Source: Cristatella mucedo (lineage: Eukaryota > Bryozoa > Phylactolaemata > Cristatellidae). From it: DNA of 64,000 nucleotides. The translations under genes and the position numbers were made by a program. The notes beneath the pieces were generated by a model. It saw only the letters and a list, made by a program, of their open reading frames with translations. It had not been told where the DNA came from and did no database searches. Positions 54,066 through 63,931 of this stretch are shown here, piece by piece (within the stretch, counting starts at the first letter, position 1; each line of letters opens with the position of its first letter). The DNA lies in assembly GCA_009760855.2 (NCBI GenBank), contig WPIO01000069.1, positions 124,001 through 188,000 on the forward strand. The letters are read 5' to 3'.

Positions 54066-56205
54066 AGATAACTACTATTTACTTATCCAAAATAAATGTA
54101 CGATACTGTCAGCGTTTTCTAAATTCTTGAGATTTTAAGTATCGAGCTTGAAATATTCAATTTTGATCTGTTGAGAGATAATGATGCAACTGCTTTGCCT
54201 AAAAACACAGCCACTTTAGTATACAGGAAATTATTAGATGTAAATGTCAGTTGTCAAACATACTGCCAACGATACAATACAATTGAATGCATCATGATCC
54301 TTAATTTCCTATCTGTTATTTATTTTTCACCCGTTAAAGAAAGTGCTTGTCATATTTGCAGGAATTCACTAATAAATTTTAGCTGTCGCTTTCGAGGCCG
54401 AACGCTAAAACCGACGTGGATTAGATCTTTAATGGTGGACCGAGATGTTTTAGATAACTACTAGGGTTAACCACTTGGCAGTTAAAAGCTGTACAAAGAT
54501 GAAATGACACTTCTACGAAACGCCATTTCAGCACAAATAGCTCGACGCTAGGTCAAGGGTGTTTGCCATAAGCGCCCTTCTTCGTAAGCCCTCTCTTTTG
54601 GTGTTGCTATTATGCACGAGGTCGGGCTATTCAAATTCTTAGCTGTATTGTCGCTCATTGGGAGCGCTAATTGACGAGCTGACACTTCCAGCTGCTTTTC
54701 CGATTGATAGTTCAACGCTCAAACCTATGTTTATGCTATACAGTGCCACAACAGTCTGCAGTGTACAGTTGCTTTCGCATGAAACACCACCGCATCGGGT
54801 TTACGTACGTCTGCTCGTCTTGTGGCTCTGAGAAAGTACTGACATTAGCGCGTCCCTAAACATATATGAAAGTCATTTTATGCTTTGCATTTGTTACTGT
54901 CAATCAAGCCGATGGGTAATGGCGTCGGGCAGCTGTTTGGAGGTAATCCTCAAAAAGCTGAGGCATTCGATGACGCCGGGCGTCCATCGTCATAGAACTG
55001 CTTGGAACGCAAGCACGTCTTCTCTGGTCCCTGTATTCAAATTGAACTGCAGACTCACTAGGCTAGCTGATCGCAGTGTCTATCACGCTTCACATGGTTC
55101 AGAATATGTTGTGTGCTACCCGTCTTTGGATTCGGTTAATTAAGTTCGAGGAATGTTAATGACCTACAATAAAAAGTTATGGAACTGAAATCAGCAATAT
55201 ACTACCGCAATGATAAACGAGCCAAGGTAAAACTGTATGCACTAGTCTACCTTATACCGTCAAGTATTGATCGAGTTAATAAATTTACAATGCACGAAAC
55301 TACAACCACGAACTTCGATTAAGGAAGCTTAGAAAAGTTCGTGCCAATTAAAATAGATGCAGATATTAGTAAATATTTCAATTGCTGATTTATCGATTCC
55401 GGTTTACTCTCAAATTAAAGCTGGTTTCAAGGTTTTCATGGCTTTCTTTTTCGTGGAAACCGGTTAAATGGCATGCCTAATTTCCAACATATTTGACTTT
55501 TTGACAGTAGTGCAATTGATTATTTCACCTTGGAAAAAAACGTTCTCCCTATTTAATCGACTTTTACTAGTAAGATGCAATGCTGTTTTTCCAAATAATG
55601 TAGGAAAATTTGAAAGATTGAAATTGATTTAATTACAAAGATATTTGAGTGAGGTAATCTATTTCGGGAACATGGTTATAATACCCGGAGCTTGGTGCAT
55701 GTTATTGCCGTCTTGTGACAGAGATCACTGCTTAAGGTACCCTCGGCATATCGTGGTGCTTCCATTTGGAATGGCACAGACCTACTGCTCCTGAGTAGTT
55801 ATGACGTCTTATTATTTGAATGCTAAATGGCTTTGCCTCTACCTGGAAGCTGGAAATCAGCTTTAAATCATATTTTGGAAATAGTCAGGAAATAAATTTT
55901 GGTAAATAGTTTGGCTTGAGACATAGTTGCTATATTAAAGAGATTTTAATGGATGGCTTTTCCAATCAGGTTCAGAAAGGTCTTGTTTTGGTTCGTCCGA
56001 ATTGCAAGCAAATAATGCGATTTCGATATTTTGATCCGCGATTTCAAGGTGAAAACGTTCTTAATTTGATTCTGGCTCTGAAAATTTCCTTCAGAGCCTT
56101 TGCAAATTTGATAATACCAAGTGTTACGAAAATGACGGCAAAGGATTAGCTTAGCTTTTTCCAAACCTTAACCCTGTATGTGGGTGTTTCATTATCTTTC
56201 TTCAC
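54066..56205 (+). repeat. Duplicon copy Q, segment 5 (matches P 15.45-17.46 kb, inverted C 22.91-24.78 kb)
   Basis: CAATTTTGATCTGTTGAGAG, ATCAAGCCGATGGGTAATGG and ACTTTTACTAGTAAGATGC-type words align the three copies. No SINE is present at about 55.11 kb. No gene found. The expected final DNMT1 exons were looked for and not seen. Confidence 0.7.
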
Positions 56206-56438
56206 CTTGGCTTTGGAATTGTGACGGTTGTCAAAAAATGCCCTCCGACTCGAGGCTACTGTACGCTTCGGCATAAATGATTGTTTCGCTTGGCAGTTTG
56301 CAACAGGGTGTCGGAAACCAACGTGCTATCCTGCCGTTAGGCGGTCAGCTCACAGGATTTTCACTCGGTACAGGCAAACAAGCCTCTCTGCTTGCCGCAT
56401 GGCATTTGCCGCTTTATATGTCGTTGAACCGGCATTCC
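56206..56438 (-). pseudogene. DNMT1: DNMT1-like exon remnant f' (up to motif IX)
   Basis: 233 nt, the same length as exon f in copy C, between acceptor CTTTCCAG and donor GTGAAG. It reads RGLFACTE, stop, KSCELTA, stop, RQDSTLV. The WAG/WDGFFS part is frameshifted. Confidence 0.75.
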
Positions 56439-56565
56439 CTGGAAAGGCAGAGGGCTAACAGACGAGATACAGCCACAACCAGAGGAAATAAGTTGAACTT
56501 GCTGGAAAAAGAGGCGGACACGTCTGCAGGTCCGCATACCCTCAGGCAATGCTGGCAACGTTTAC

Positions 56566-56732
56566 AAAAGCTTTGACGCTGTGGCGTCCGACAGGTTGAC
56601 CTATACGTTGGGTGGACCTTCCCAGTCAGAGTCCGGGGCGGTCGGCACGCTCCGAATGTGTGCCAGATCAAGAATGTCAATCTCTTTGAAATCCAGGTCT
56701 CGCTGGACAGGTTTACACAGTATGTTCGGAAT
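56566..56732 (-). pseudogene. DNMT1: DNMT1-like exon remnant e' (target-recognition region)
   Basis: Reads LDFKEIDILDLAHIRSVPTA then PDSDWEGPPNV, stop, VNLSDATASK, matching exon e of copy C. The acceptor TTATAG is conserved; the donor is GTAAAC. Confidence 0.85.
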
Positions 56733-56823
56733 CTATAAATATATGAGGGCATTGGCAGATGGTTGCATACCGTGCGTGCAAGGCAATTCATGTTCGATCG
56801 ATAGGGGTATTGTTGGGTTACCG

Positions 56824-57168
56824 TGTCTCCGGCTGTAACAGCGCTAGTGGAGTCTCACGGAGACACGAAGACACGAGCGGGCTAACGTGAGCGGTGAACG
56901 AGACTCAATCTTTATTCCCCCAGCAGTTACATATATAAGCTACGGGCTGACTCACCACAGATTTGGGGAGTGCATCCATGGTAAGCCACCGTGGTGGGCC
57001 ACATGCCCACATCAAAGGCCGCACCGAGCCAACCACCCAAACGCCAGCCCATATCAAAGGCCGCACCGAGACAACCATCCAATATCCGGCCGAGAGCGGG
57101 GCACACGACAGTGGCCGAGAAGCAACAGGCACACACAACAGTATTGCAGCCCCATATTCATATTTGCA
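56824..57168 (-). mobile_element. Solo-LTR-like insertion (345 bp)
   Basis: In minus-strand orientation it begins TGCAAATATG and ends GGAGACA (TG...CA). It holds TATATA (complement near 56930) followed 20 bp on by AATAAA (complement of 56911-56916), a typical LTR promoter/polyadenylation order. It is flanked by GGGTTACCG (56815-56823) and GGATTACCG (57169-57177). The paralogous site in copy C, about 22.26-22.28 kb, is empty. An internal ~39-bp unit is repeated at about 57013-57075. Confidence 0.65.
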
Positions 57169-57424
57169 GGATTACCGAAACATTATATCGACCGGTCCGG
57201 GCATGCCTGAACATTCGCGTGCGGCCTTTTCGTTCTGACTCGGTCTTGCTTTTAGCCTTACTTATCTATAAAACTACCGAACATAAAGTTTAGCCGTGCT
57301 CTCGGGTATAAGTCCCGATTCTGAATCTTTCAAAAAATGGTCGATATGCATACAATTGCCAGTAGGCCATTGGGTACTTTGATCATCAAACTAAAATGCA
57401 AGCACATACAGACTGATTCTCGCT

Positions 57425-57506
57425 TAATAATAATATTAACACTCTTGATATAGCACCCTCAGATAACTCAATCTCTTGCTATACGCTTTATATTTGCTAC
57501 AAAAGA
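57425..57506 (-). mobile_element. L2 family B tail, detached 3' end of the copy at 59.94-60.42 kb
   Basis: The minus strand carries AAAGCGTATAGCAAGAGATT-type tail sequence and (ATT)n. Its body continues at 59937 after a 2.43-kb nested insertion. Confidence 0.65.
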
Positions 57507-58300
57507 CATGACACCTAGATTTCGAGCTGATTCAACTGGATATATACTGGCAGAGCCAATTTTGAGCAGAGCATCAGCTTTTCCGATTTTTGAATCCACT
57601 GGGTTTGCCCATAGCTAGTAAGTAAGTTTTATCATCGTTTAGTTTTAGAAAATTTGCTGCCATCCATGTGCGGATGTCATCAATGAAATACAGCAAGTGA
57701 GTGGAGAGCATTTGAGGTGCTTGAAGGCTGGGATGGATCAAAGCAAAGGAATAACTGAGTGTCCTCCGCACAGAAGTGAAAGCCTAGATTGTGCTTGGCA
57801 ATCTCATCAGCAAGAGAGAGAGAGTATAAACCATGGACAGAACCGTACCTAGCCCGGAGCCATGAGGTACCTCATATTTCAGAGGTACCTAGTATGATCT
57901 CTGTCCATTCACGTCAATACTCTGGAGTCTCCCACTGAAATAGGACCTGAACCATTGCAGGGCAGTGCCAGTGATGCTCAGGCGAGATGAGAGGCGCTCA
58001 AGAAGAACTTTGTGATCGATGGTATCAAAAGCTGCCGAAAGATCGAGAGAAACAAGCAGAAACCCTACCCATATATGCATTCCTATGTAGGTAGTTGTAT
58101 ACATTAAGTAATGCTGACCCTTTGGAGTGATTAGCTCTAAAGCCAGACTGGAACTTACTGGCAGGGTGTGAAGTTTCGATATATGAGTTCAGCTGGTCCG
58201 CCACGACCCGTTCCAGTGTCTTTGATGGAAATGGTAGAAGGGAGACTGGGTGGTAGTTGCTTAAGTTCTCTTGGTCTAGTGTCGATTTCTTGAGAAATAG

Positions 58301-58693
58301 TCAGACTACTGCTTTTTTGAAAGGTGCTGTGACATGACCTGATGCTAATGACATATTAATTATGTTAGTTATGCATGGCAGCAGCAGATCAATGCAACGT
58401 AGGAGCAGGACAGAGGGAATAGGATCCAGAAGACTTGTTGGATTCTTTGATATGGATACGAACTTCAGGACTAGATCACTAGTGACCTGCTTAAATGCAA
58501 ACATTGAGGTGGAGCAATGAATCGGGGAACAGCATTCTAGTGGTGATGTTGTAATCGCAGGGATGGATTCCCTGATCTTGTCTATCTTGTGCAGAAAAAA
58601 TCGAGAGAAGTGATCGGCTAGATCATTACAACGATCATCAGGTAAGGTGCTACTCCGGGAGTGGTTGAGGAGATTGTTGATCGTCGACATCAC
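58301..58693 (-). pseudogene. Linker/RT-start frame in the inverted segment of the family B LINE
   Basis: A 130-codon frame: MSTINNLLNHSRSSTLPDDR, SLLDPIPSVLLLRCIDLLLP and MSLASGHVTAPFKKAVV. It stops at the TGA before the LKKSTLDQ codons. Confidence 0.7.
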
Positions 58694-58776
58694 TTTACAG
58701 CAAATTTAAAGCGCCTAGAGAAAGATTAAGTTCTCCGAGTGCGCTTTATCAAGTGAATTATTATTATTATTAATAT
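58690..58776 (+). mobile_element. L2 family B tail-only insertion (~86 bp)
   Basis: GCAAATTTAAAGCGCCTAGA, GAAAGATTAAGTTCTCCGAG, TGCGCTTTATCAAGTG and (ATT)n interrupt the inverted segment between GTCGACATCA and ATATCAGCATT. Extreme 5' truncation. Confidence 0.75.
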
Positions 58777-59304
58777 CAGCATTTTTGGATTGTGCATCTG
58801 TGATTTAACAATTATTTTTTAGAAGCTAGACTTGGCCTTTGCTAGGATCGAGTGGTACGACCTAAAGTAGATTTCATATGACTGTCTATGTACAGTAAGT
58901 CCTGATATTTCGTATGCTTTTGCAAGCTTGGGCCCAGTAGACCTGGCTCGCTTAATGTCCGTGGTAAACCGTAGGCCGTCTGGTTGAGGGCGCACAGTGC
59001 GCTTTGTCAGAGGTGCAAACTCGTCGAGTATGTCAGCTAGTGTCGTGTTGCAGCTATCTACCAATGATGACAGAGGGAAGACCGAGCAGCAGAGGTGAAG
59101 CAGATATTCTCGAACAACCTCTCGTCAGACGAAAACATCAGCTCCACAGTCAAATCTGCCTATTATCAGCTTCATAACATTCCTAAAATTGGGACTCGTT
59201 TTGATGAGGATACTACGTCCAAGTTGGTCCATACATTCGTAACATCCCGTCTTGACTTTTGCAACACACTGCTTACTTGCCTACCGGCATGTGCGATCAG
59301 GTGA

Positions 59305-59709
59305 TTGCAGCTGGTGCAAAGCTCCACAGCTAGGCTTGTCTGTCGTGAGCGTCACAGTTCCCACGTTACACCACTTCTCGCCGACCTGCACTGGCTACCA
59401 GTCATGCAACGGATTGACTTCAAGATTTTGTCGCTCACTTTTAAGTCACTTCATTCTTTGGCTCCAGCCTATCTCTCAGATCTACTCCCACATCAGGCCA
59501 AGCATCGTACCAACCGAGTTTTGGAATCCAACGGTTTACCAGTACCTCGTACAAACCTCGAATTCTTTGGAGACCGTAAACTTTTTTCTCATGCTCCCAA
59601 ATCATGGAACTCCCTCCCGACTTGCATAAGAATATCCCCTGGCTTTACGACATTTAAAAAGAACTTACAAACACACCTATTTAGGACAGCATTTAGTGGG
59701 TCCCTGTGA
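59305..59709 (+). pseudogene. C-terminal region of L2 family B
   Basis: 134 uninterrupted codons: CRERHSSHVTPLLADLHWLP, APAYLSDLLPHQAKHRTN and LQTHLFRTAFSGSL. Best-preserved family-B C-terminus in the window. Confidence 0.75.
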
Positions 59710-59936
59710 TTGGTCCGTCATGTGCTTATCCGTGCTGTCACTGTGAATACTGCCACTAACCATATTTGCATGCTGACCCTGTGTATGTCACCCCTAATCA
59801 CGTTATTCATGTTGTTTATCAAGCATGATATTACTCACCATTCAACTGCATTTTCCTTTGCAGCAAATGTAAAGCGCTTAGAAAGAGATTGAGTTCTCTG
59901 AGGGCGCTGTATCAAGTGCATTATTATTATTCTAAA

Positions 59937-60420
59937 GGATAGACGATCGAATCGGAAGTGGTATCATGCTTGATAAACAACAAAATTTGTAACACGGTTA
60001 GAGGTGGAATGCTCAGCGTCAGTGTGCAAGTCTGGTTAGTCGCAACATGGGTATTTTCAGCACGAATAAGCAGATAAACGACGAATCACAGACCTACTAA
60101 ATTCTGACATAGATGGGTGGGTGGATAGTTTCTGCATATGTGGTCAACTCATTTAATGTCGTAATGCAAGTCAAGTGAGTTCCATGTTTGAGAGCATAAG
60201 AACTATATGTACGGTATCCGAAGGAATTGGGGGATGTATGAGGAATAATTAAAGACTTGGTTTCAAAAAAGCCAGTGGTACGATGTTTGGCCTGTTGGAC
60301 GAGTAGCCCCTATAAGTAGGCTGGAGCCAAAGAATGAATTGACCTAAATGTGAGCGACAAAGCCTTGAAGTCAATGCTATTCTTGACTGGTAGCGACTGC
60401 AGGTTGGCTAGGAGTGGTAC
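59937..60420 (-). mobile_element. L2 family B fragment (older copy, body)
   Basis: Minus-strand, diverged C-terminal region and 3' UTR (ATCATGCTTGATAAACAACA complement, as at 6.62 kb). It is the same insertion as 21945-22186 in copy C. Its tail is at 57425-57506. Confidence 0.65.
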
Positions 60421-60704
60421 AAGCAGTTGTAAGGCTAAACGTCAGCCAGCGAAAACCCAGTTTAAGAAGAAGGTCGAGGGGCTTAACCTTGCAATTCGTG
60501 AGCCTTAGCTTCTTAGAAACCTTACGCTGTTCCAGGCTGAATGTGAAAAAAGCTGCGTTCATATCGCAGCCGCTGTGGATTGCGGTCGTGCTTTAAATTA
60601 TTAAAAATACCACGATTGAAATTGGTATTGCTTTGGGAGCAAAGGCCGACATCGCTTCCGGTGCAGATTCATATGTCTCTATCCCTACAAGCAATAACGA
60701 GTTG
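60420..60704 (-). repeat. Copy Q segment matching 21660-21944 (inverted)
   Basis: Aligned to copy C as described there. No insertion inside. Confidence 0.5.
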
Positions 60705-60800
60705 GTTAATAATATCAATAATAATCCAATCGATAAAGCACCCTCCGAGAACTCAATGTCTTTCTAGGCGCTTTACATTTTCTGCAAAGGGAAATGCAGT
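60705..60800 (-). mobile_element. L2 family B tail-only insertion
   Basis: The minus strand has GCAGAAAATGTAAAGCGCC, GAGTTCTCGGAGGGTGC and an ATT-rich end. It lies between GATCCTGCCAACGAC and TTGTAGGGATAGAG (reverse complement), which adjoin in copy C as GATCCTTGAACCGACC and CAGCCGTGCACAGAG. Confidence 0.75.
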
Positions 60801-60830
60801 CGTTGGCAGGATCTAGAGAGAAAGAAATAA

Positions 60831-60832
<2 letters not shown>

Positions 60833-60906
<74 letters not shown>

Positions 60907-60925
60907 GTGAGATTGAGAGTAACAA
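60833..60925 (+). repeat. (GA)n microsatellite
   Basis: About 93 bp of GA repeats with a few interruptions. It is the inverted counterpart of the CT tract at 21578-21613, roughly 2.5 times longer. Confidence 0.95.
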
Positions 60926-60977
60926 AAAAAGACGAGCTTCTCACGGTTAACTAAAAATGGGTGTTAGGCTCCCAGTT

Positions 60978-61075
60978 GTAATAATAATAATAATGCACTT
61001 GATAAAGCGCCCTCGGAGAACTTAATCTCTCTCTAGGCGCTTTACACTTGCTGCAAAGGGAAATGTAATTGAATG
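60978..61075 (-). mobile_element. L2 family B tail-only insertion
   Basis: The minus strand reads TGTAAAGCGCCTAGAGAGAG, ATTAAGTTCTCCGAGGGCGC, TTTATCAAGTGCATT and (ATT)n. Absent from copy C. Confidence 0.8.
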
Positions 61076-61462
61076 GTGAGTAAAACCCTTCATCTGGCTG
61101 TGAACCAATGCGAATATCAGAAAGATCGGAAATAAAATTAGGAACTTTTACTTTTTGCATGGAGCAGATCGCTGGCGTGCAATATTTTAAACGTACTAAA
61201 AAATACGATAGTAGAATTAGACGTTCAACTACCAGACGGAATGTCACGAGTCACATGTTGGTCACGTTACAATACCTTTAGACGTAGGTTGCAAATATAA
61301 ACGTTCAAATTAGACTCTTTTTCCTAACATTTACAAAATTAAAAAATGGTGAGCAGCATGCAGTCTTAGATCTAATGCCAACGGCATACTACAGCTGAGC
61401 TCACTCTTATAGCATATTATAGATTCTAACAACATCAAATATGTGCTAAAAATTCTTATTGC

Positions 61463-61563
61463 CATCAACAACAACTAGCTTCGATGTCTTTTATTAGAAC
61501 AAGTGCAACGGCCTCGAGGAATGTTGATATGTTCTTGCCGGAAGCAGCAGCCGATATAAAAAA
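61463..61563 (-). pseudogene. DNMT1: DNMT1-like exon remnant d' (LAAAP segment)
   Basis: Reads FFISAAASGKNISTFLEA, aligned to FLTLAAAPWQKLPEFPKP of copy C. The donor is GCAAT, where C has GTAATG. Confidence 0.65.
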
Positions 61564-61652
61564 CTTTTTAGCGGTCACACGGTAATTGGTTTTGGCCAAA
61601 ATGCATTTAGGTAAAAGACATAAACGATCCCAAAATATTTGCCAACGTTTAC

Positions 61653-61855
61653 TTGCCCCGTGATTGAGTAACTCCAAAAAAACCGCATGAATGGGAGAAA
61701 ACGTGCACTCCTGACTAAATTTGATGAGGCTTCTCAACCATGACTGAAGCACCGTTGGATCCTTCAAGGAGGCGAAAGTTCAAAATGTTCTCCGTCAAAG
61801 AAAATTAAGGCCGATAAAAATCGCCAAAGCTGAGGTATTTTAAAATCTGGAAATT
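61653..61855 (-). pseudogene. DNMT1: DNMT1-like exon remnant c' (motif VI to VIII)
   Basis: Acceptor GTTTTTTAG. It reads GDFYRP, stop, FSLTENILNF (DNMT1 has DYYRPRFFLLENVRNF), then in a second frame LKDPTVLQSWLRSLIKFSQE and CTF. The donor is GTAAAC. Confidence 0.75.
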
Positions 61856-61913
61856 CTAAAAAACAAGCCAAGCTTTTTACTTATTACGATTCATGAATCG
61901 CAATACTCCAACA

Positions 61914-62096
61914 GTAGTTAGTTCGTAGGCTCCCAAAGCCTGGAACTCTCTCCCGACCTGCGTCAGACTCCGTCCCTGACCTGACCATATTTAAAAAGAC
62001 CTTAAAGACACACCTATTTACGACAGAATTTAGTGGGTCCCTGTGATCCGTCTTGATGTGCTTATGCGTGCTGATACTGTGCATGCTGCCACTAAC
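61914..62096 (+). mobile_element. L2 family B 3' fragment, left part
   Basis: GTAGGCTCCCAAAGCCTGGA, CACCTATTTACGACAG and GCATGCTGCCACTAAC match family B 3' sequence. It is interrupted here and resumes at 63591. The outer flanks ACAGTAG and ACAGCAA resemble a target duplication. Copy C is empty at this point (about 20.69 kb). Confidence 0.8.
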
Positions 62097-63590
62097 TGAA
62101 AAAATGATTGCTAAGCAGCTAGTTGAGCATATTGAAAATAATGGAATGTCAGAAACATTTCAATCAGGTTTCAAGAGGTAGCACTCTACTAAAACTGCTC
62201 TCCTCCGTGTGAACAATGACATTCTACGTGGCAACGACGACGGGAATGTCACTGCCTTAGCGCTGCTAGATCTGTCTGCCGCCTTCGACACCATTGATCA
62301 CGAAGTTCTGCTTGAACGATTGAGAACGACGATCGGTCTGGCAGACGAAGCACTGGCGTGGTTTAAATCATACTTGTCTGATCGTGTTCAATCCGTGTCG
62401 TGTGGAGGTCAGGTCTCAGACATGAGAAGGGTCACCTGTGAAGTCCCTCAAGGGTCTGTACTTGGTCGCTTGCTATTCTCCATTTATACGCAACCTCTGG
62501 GAAAAGTGATTAAGGCCGATGGAATAGGATATCACTTTTATGCTGACGATACTCAGTTGTATTTGTCATTTAAACCGTCGGAATCTGCTGCAGCAACTGA
62601 GAAACTGAATACTTGCCTTGCCGATATTCGATCCTGGATGTCGGAAAACTTCCAGAAATTACATGACGATCAAACCAAACTGCTTCTCATAGGACACCCT
62701 AAGCGTGTGGCTAGGCTAAAAGGCTTTGCTGTTCAAATTGGTGATGCTATTGTGAGACCTTCACCACGTGCTCGTAATCTTAGTGTCGTGTTCGACAGCT
62801 GCCTCAATTTCAAAAGCTTCATTCAGAAGACTGCCTCTACAGCTAGCCATCACATCCAGTCCTTATCCAAGATTAGAATCTGTCTCCCACAGTGGCTTTT
62901 AAAAAATTTAACTAGCTCTTTAGTTCTGTCTCGGCTTGATTTTATTAATTCCCTTTTGGCTGGGCTACCAAAGAAAACTATTATGCCACTACAGCGGACT
63001 ATGAATATGGCTGCAAGGCTGGTCTTCAAGTCCCAGCGGTTTGAGCACGAGTCACCTCTGCTGAAAGAGCTAGGATGGTTGCCGGTTGAGCAAAGGATAC
63101 AGAGCACAGTTCTTACGCTGACCCAAATGCCCGCCATGGCTTGGCTCCTTCGTACCTAGCTGAACTGCTGTATCAGTTTCAGCCTGTTCACGCCCTCAGG
63201 TCCTGTGTGGACAATAAATTAGCTGTCTCATTCCTCCGCTTAAAGACAGTTGGCGACAGAAGCTTTAGCTCTGCCGGTCCTAGACTGTGGAACTCGCTTC
63301 CACCAATTCTTACGCAACGACAGCTACTCTCCAACTGCCGACTGTGGCACATCTTTTTCAGCGGTCCTGAACTGCTACTTCTATGCTACTCAGTACCTCA
63401 ACTGCTCTCCTAACTCTGCTATGCTTCCCACTTTCTCTTTGTTGCGTGAGACAAAGTCTGTTGGCTACCGAATGCGTACCGAAAGCCGCTTAGGCTGTGA
63501 GTGGGCTATACAAAACTCTCCTGCGTAACACCCACATGGTCTTTATGACTTTGTGGAGTTACTGAAGGAGATACATTACATTACATTAAC
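62097..63590 (+). mobile_element. L2 family A LINE, 5'-truncated, nested
   Basis: Begins in RT (AKQLVEHIENNGMSETF codons) and ends with ACTCCTTCAGTAA-complement-type family-A 3' sequence and ATTACATTACATT. It is inserted in the family-B fragment with TAACT on both sides. Intact motif A, B and C are present; a frameshift near 63125 and a TAG in the GFKRQHST region break the reading frame. Confidence 0.9.
62209..63159 (+). pseudogene. Reverse transcriptase of L2 family A (316 codons)
   Basis: Contains LDLSAAFDTIDHEVLLERLR, EVPQGSVLGRLLFSIYTQPL and HFYADDTQLYLSF with all catalytic aspartates. Also present are LPKKTIMPLQRTMNMAARLV and ELGWLPVEQRIQS. It shifts frame at about 63125, and the C-terminus continues at 63141-63413 (APSYLAELLYQFQPV). 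It is the best-preserved catalytic core of the family in this window but lacks the endonuclease. Confidence 0.9.
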
Positions 63591-63773
63591 TGCATTTGCA
63601 TGCCGACCCTGTTCACGTCACCCCTAAATATGTCATTCATTTTGCTTGTTTATCAAGCATGAATTTACTCACCATTCAATTTCATTTTCCTTCGCAGCAA
63701 ATGTAGAGCGCTTAGAGAGAGATTAAGTTCTCTTAGTGCGCTTTATGAAGTGCATTATTATTATTATTAACAG
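63591..63773 (+). mobile_element. L2 family B 3' fragment, right part with tail
   Basis: TGCATTTGCATGCCGACCCTG continues the left part. The tail is GTAGAGCGCTTAGAGAGAGA, GTTCTCTTAGTGCGCTTTAT and (ATT)n. Confidence 0.85.
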
Positions 63774-63931
63774 CAAACGATGAACCTCAACAAATAGGCT
63801 ACTCAGGGACGCGTGTAGAACACGATTGCCGAGAGGAATGATAGAATTCTGGCATCAGGATCTGGATCTCACTTCAAAGTGAATTTACAATCATCACGTG
63901 GACATCGCGCAGTAAATTAGCAATCACTTAC
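63774..63931 (-). repeat. Pseudogene intron, matches 20.52-20.69 kb inverted
   Basis: TCATTCCTCTCGGCAATCGTGT on the minus strand is identical to a run in copy C near 20608. This places the flanking exons of the two pseudogenes in register. Confidence 0.75.

Larger units (their letters stand above)
57507..59936 (+). mobile_element. L2 family B LINE with inverted 5' segment
   Basis: The plus-strand 3' segment (59109-59936) starts at the SSTVKSAYYQLHNI codons and ends in (ATT)n. Directly upstream, 59108-57507 reads as family B on the minus strand from the endonuclease-RT linker (LDEFAPLTKRTVRPQ) through NHSRSSTLPDDRCNDLADHF and motif A LDLSAAFDTIDHK to the codons just before the start of the 3' segment. 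The two halves meet head to head and together cover the element almost without loss, the layout expected from twin priming. It is nested in an older antisense family-B copy. Confidence 0.8.

Noticed and set aside
61465-61767. 100-codon minus-strand frame as a separate small gene
   Set aside because: It crosses the intron between two DNMT1-like exon remnants; the protein similarity belongs to the exons.
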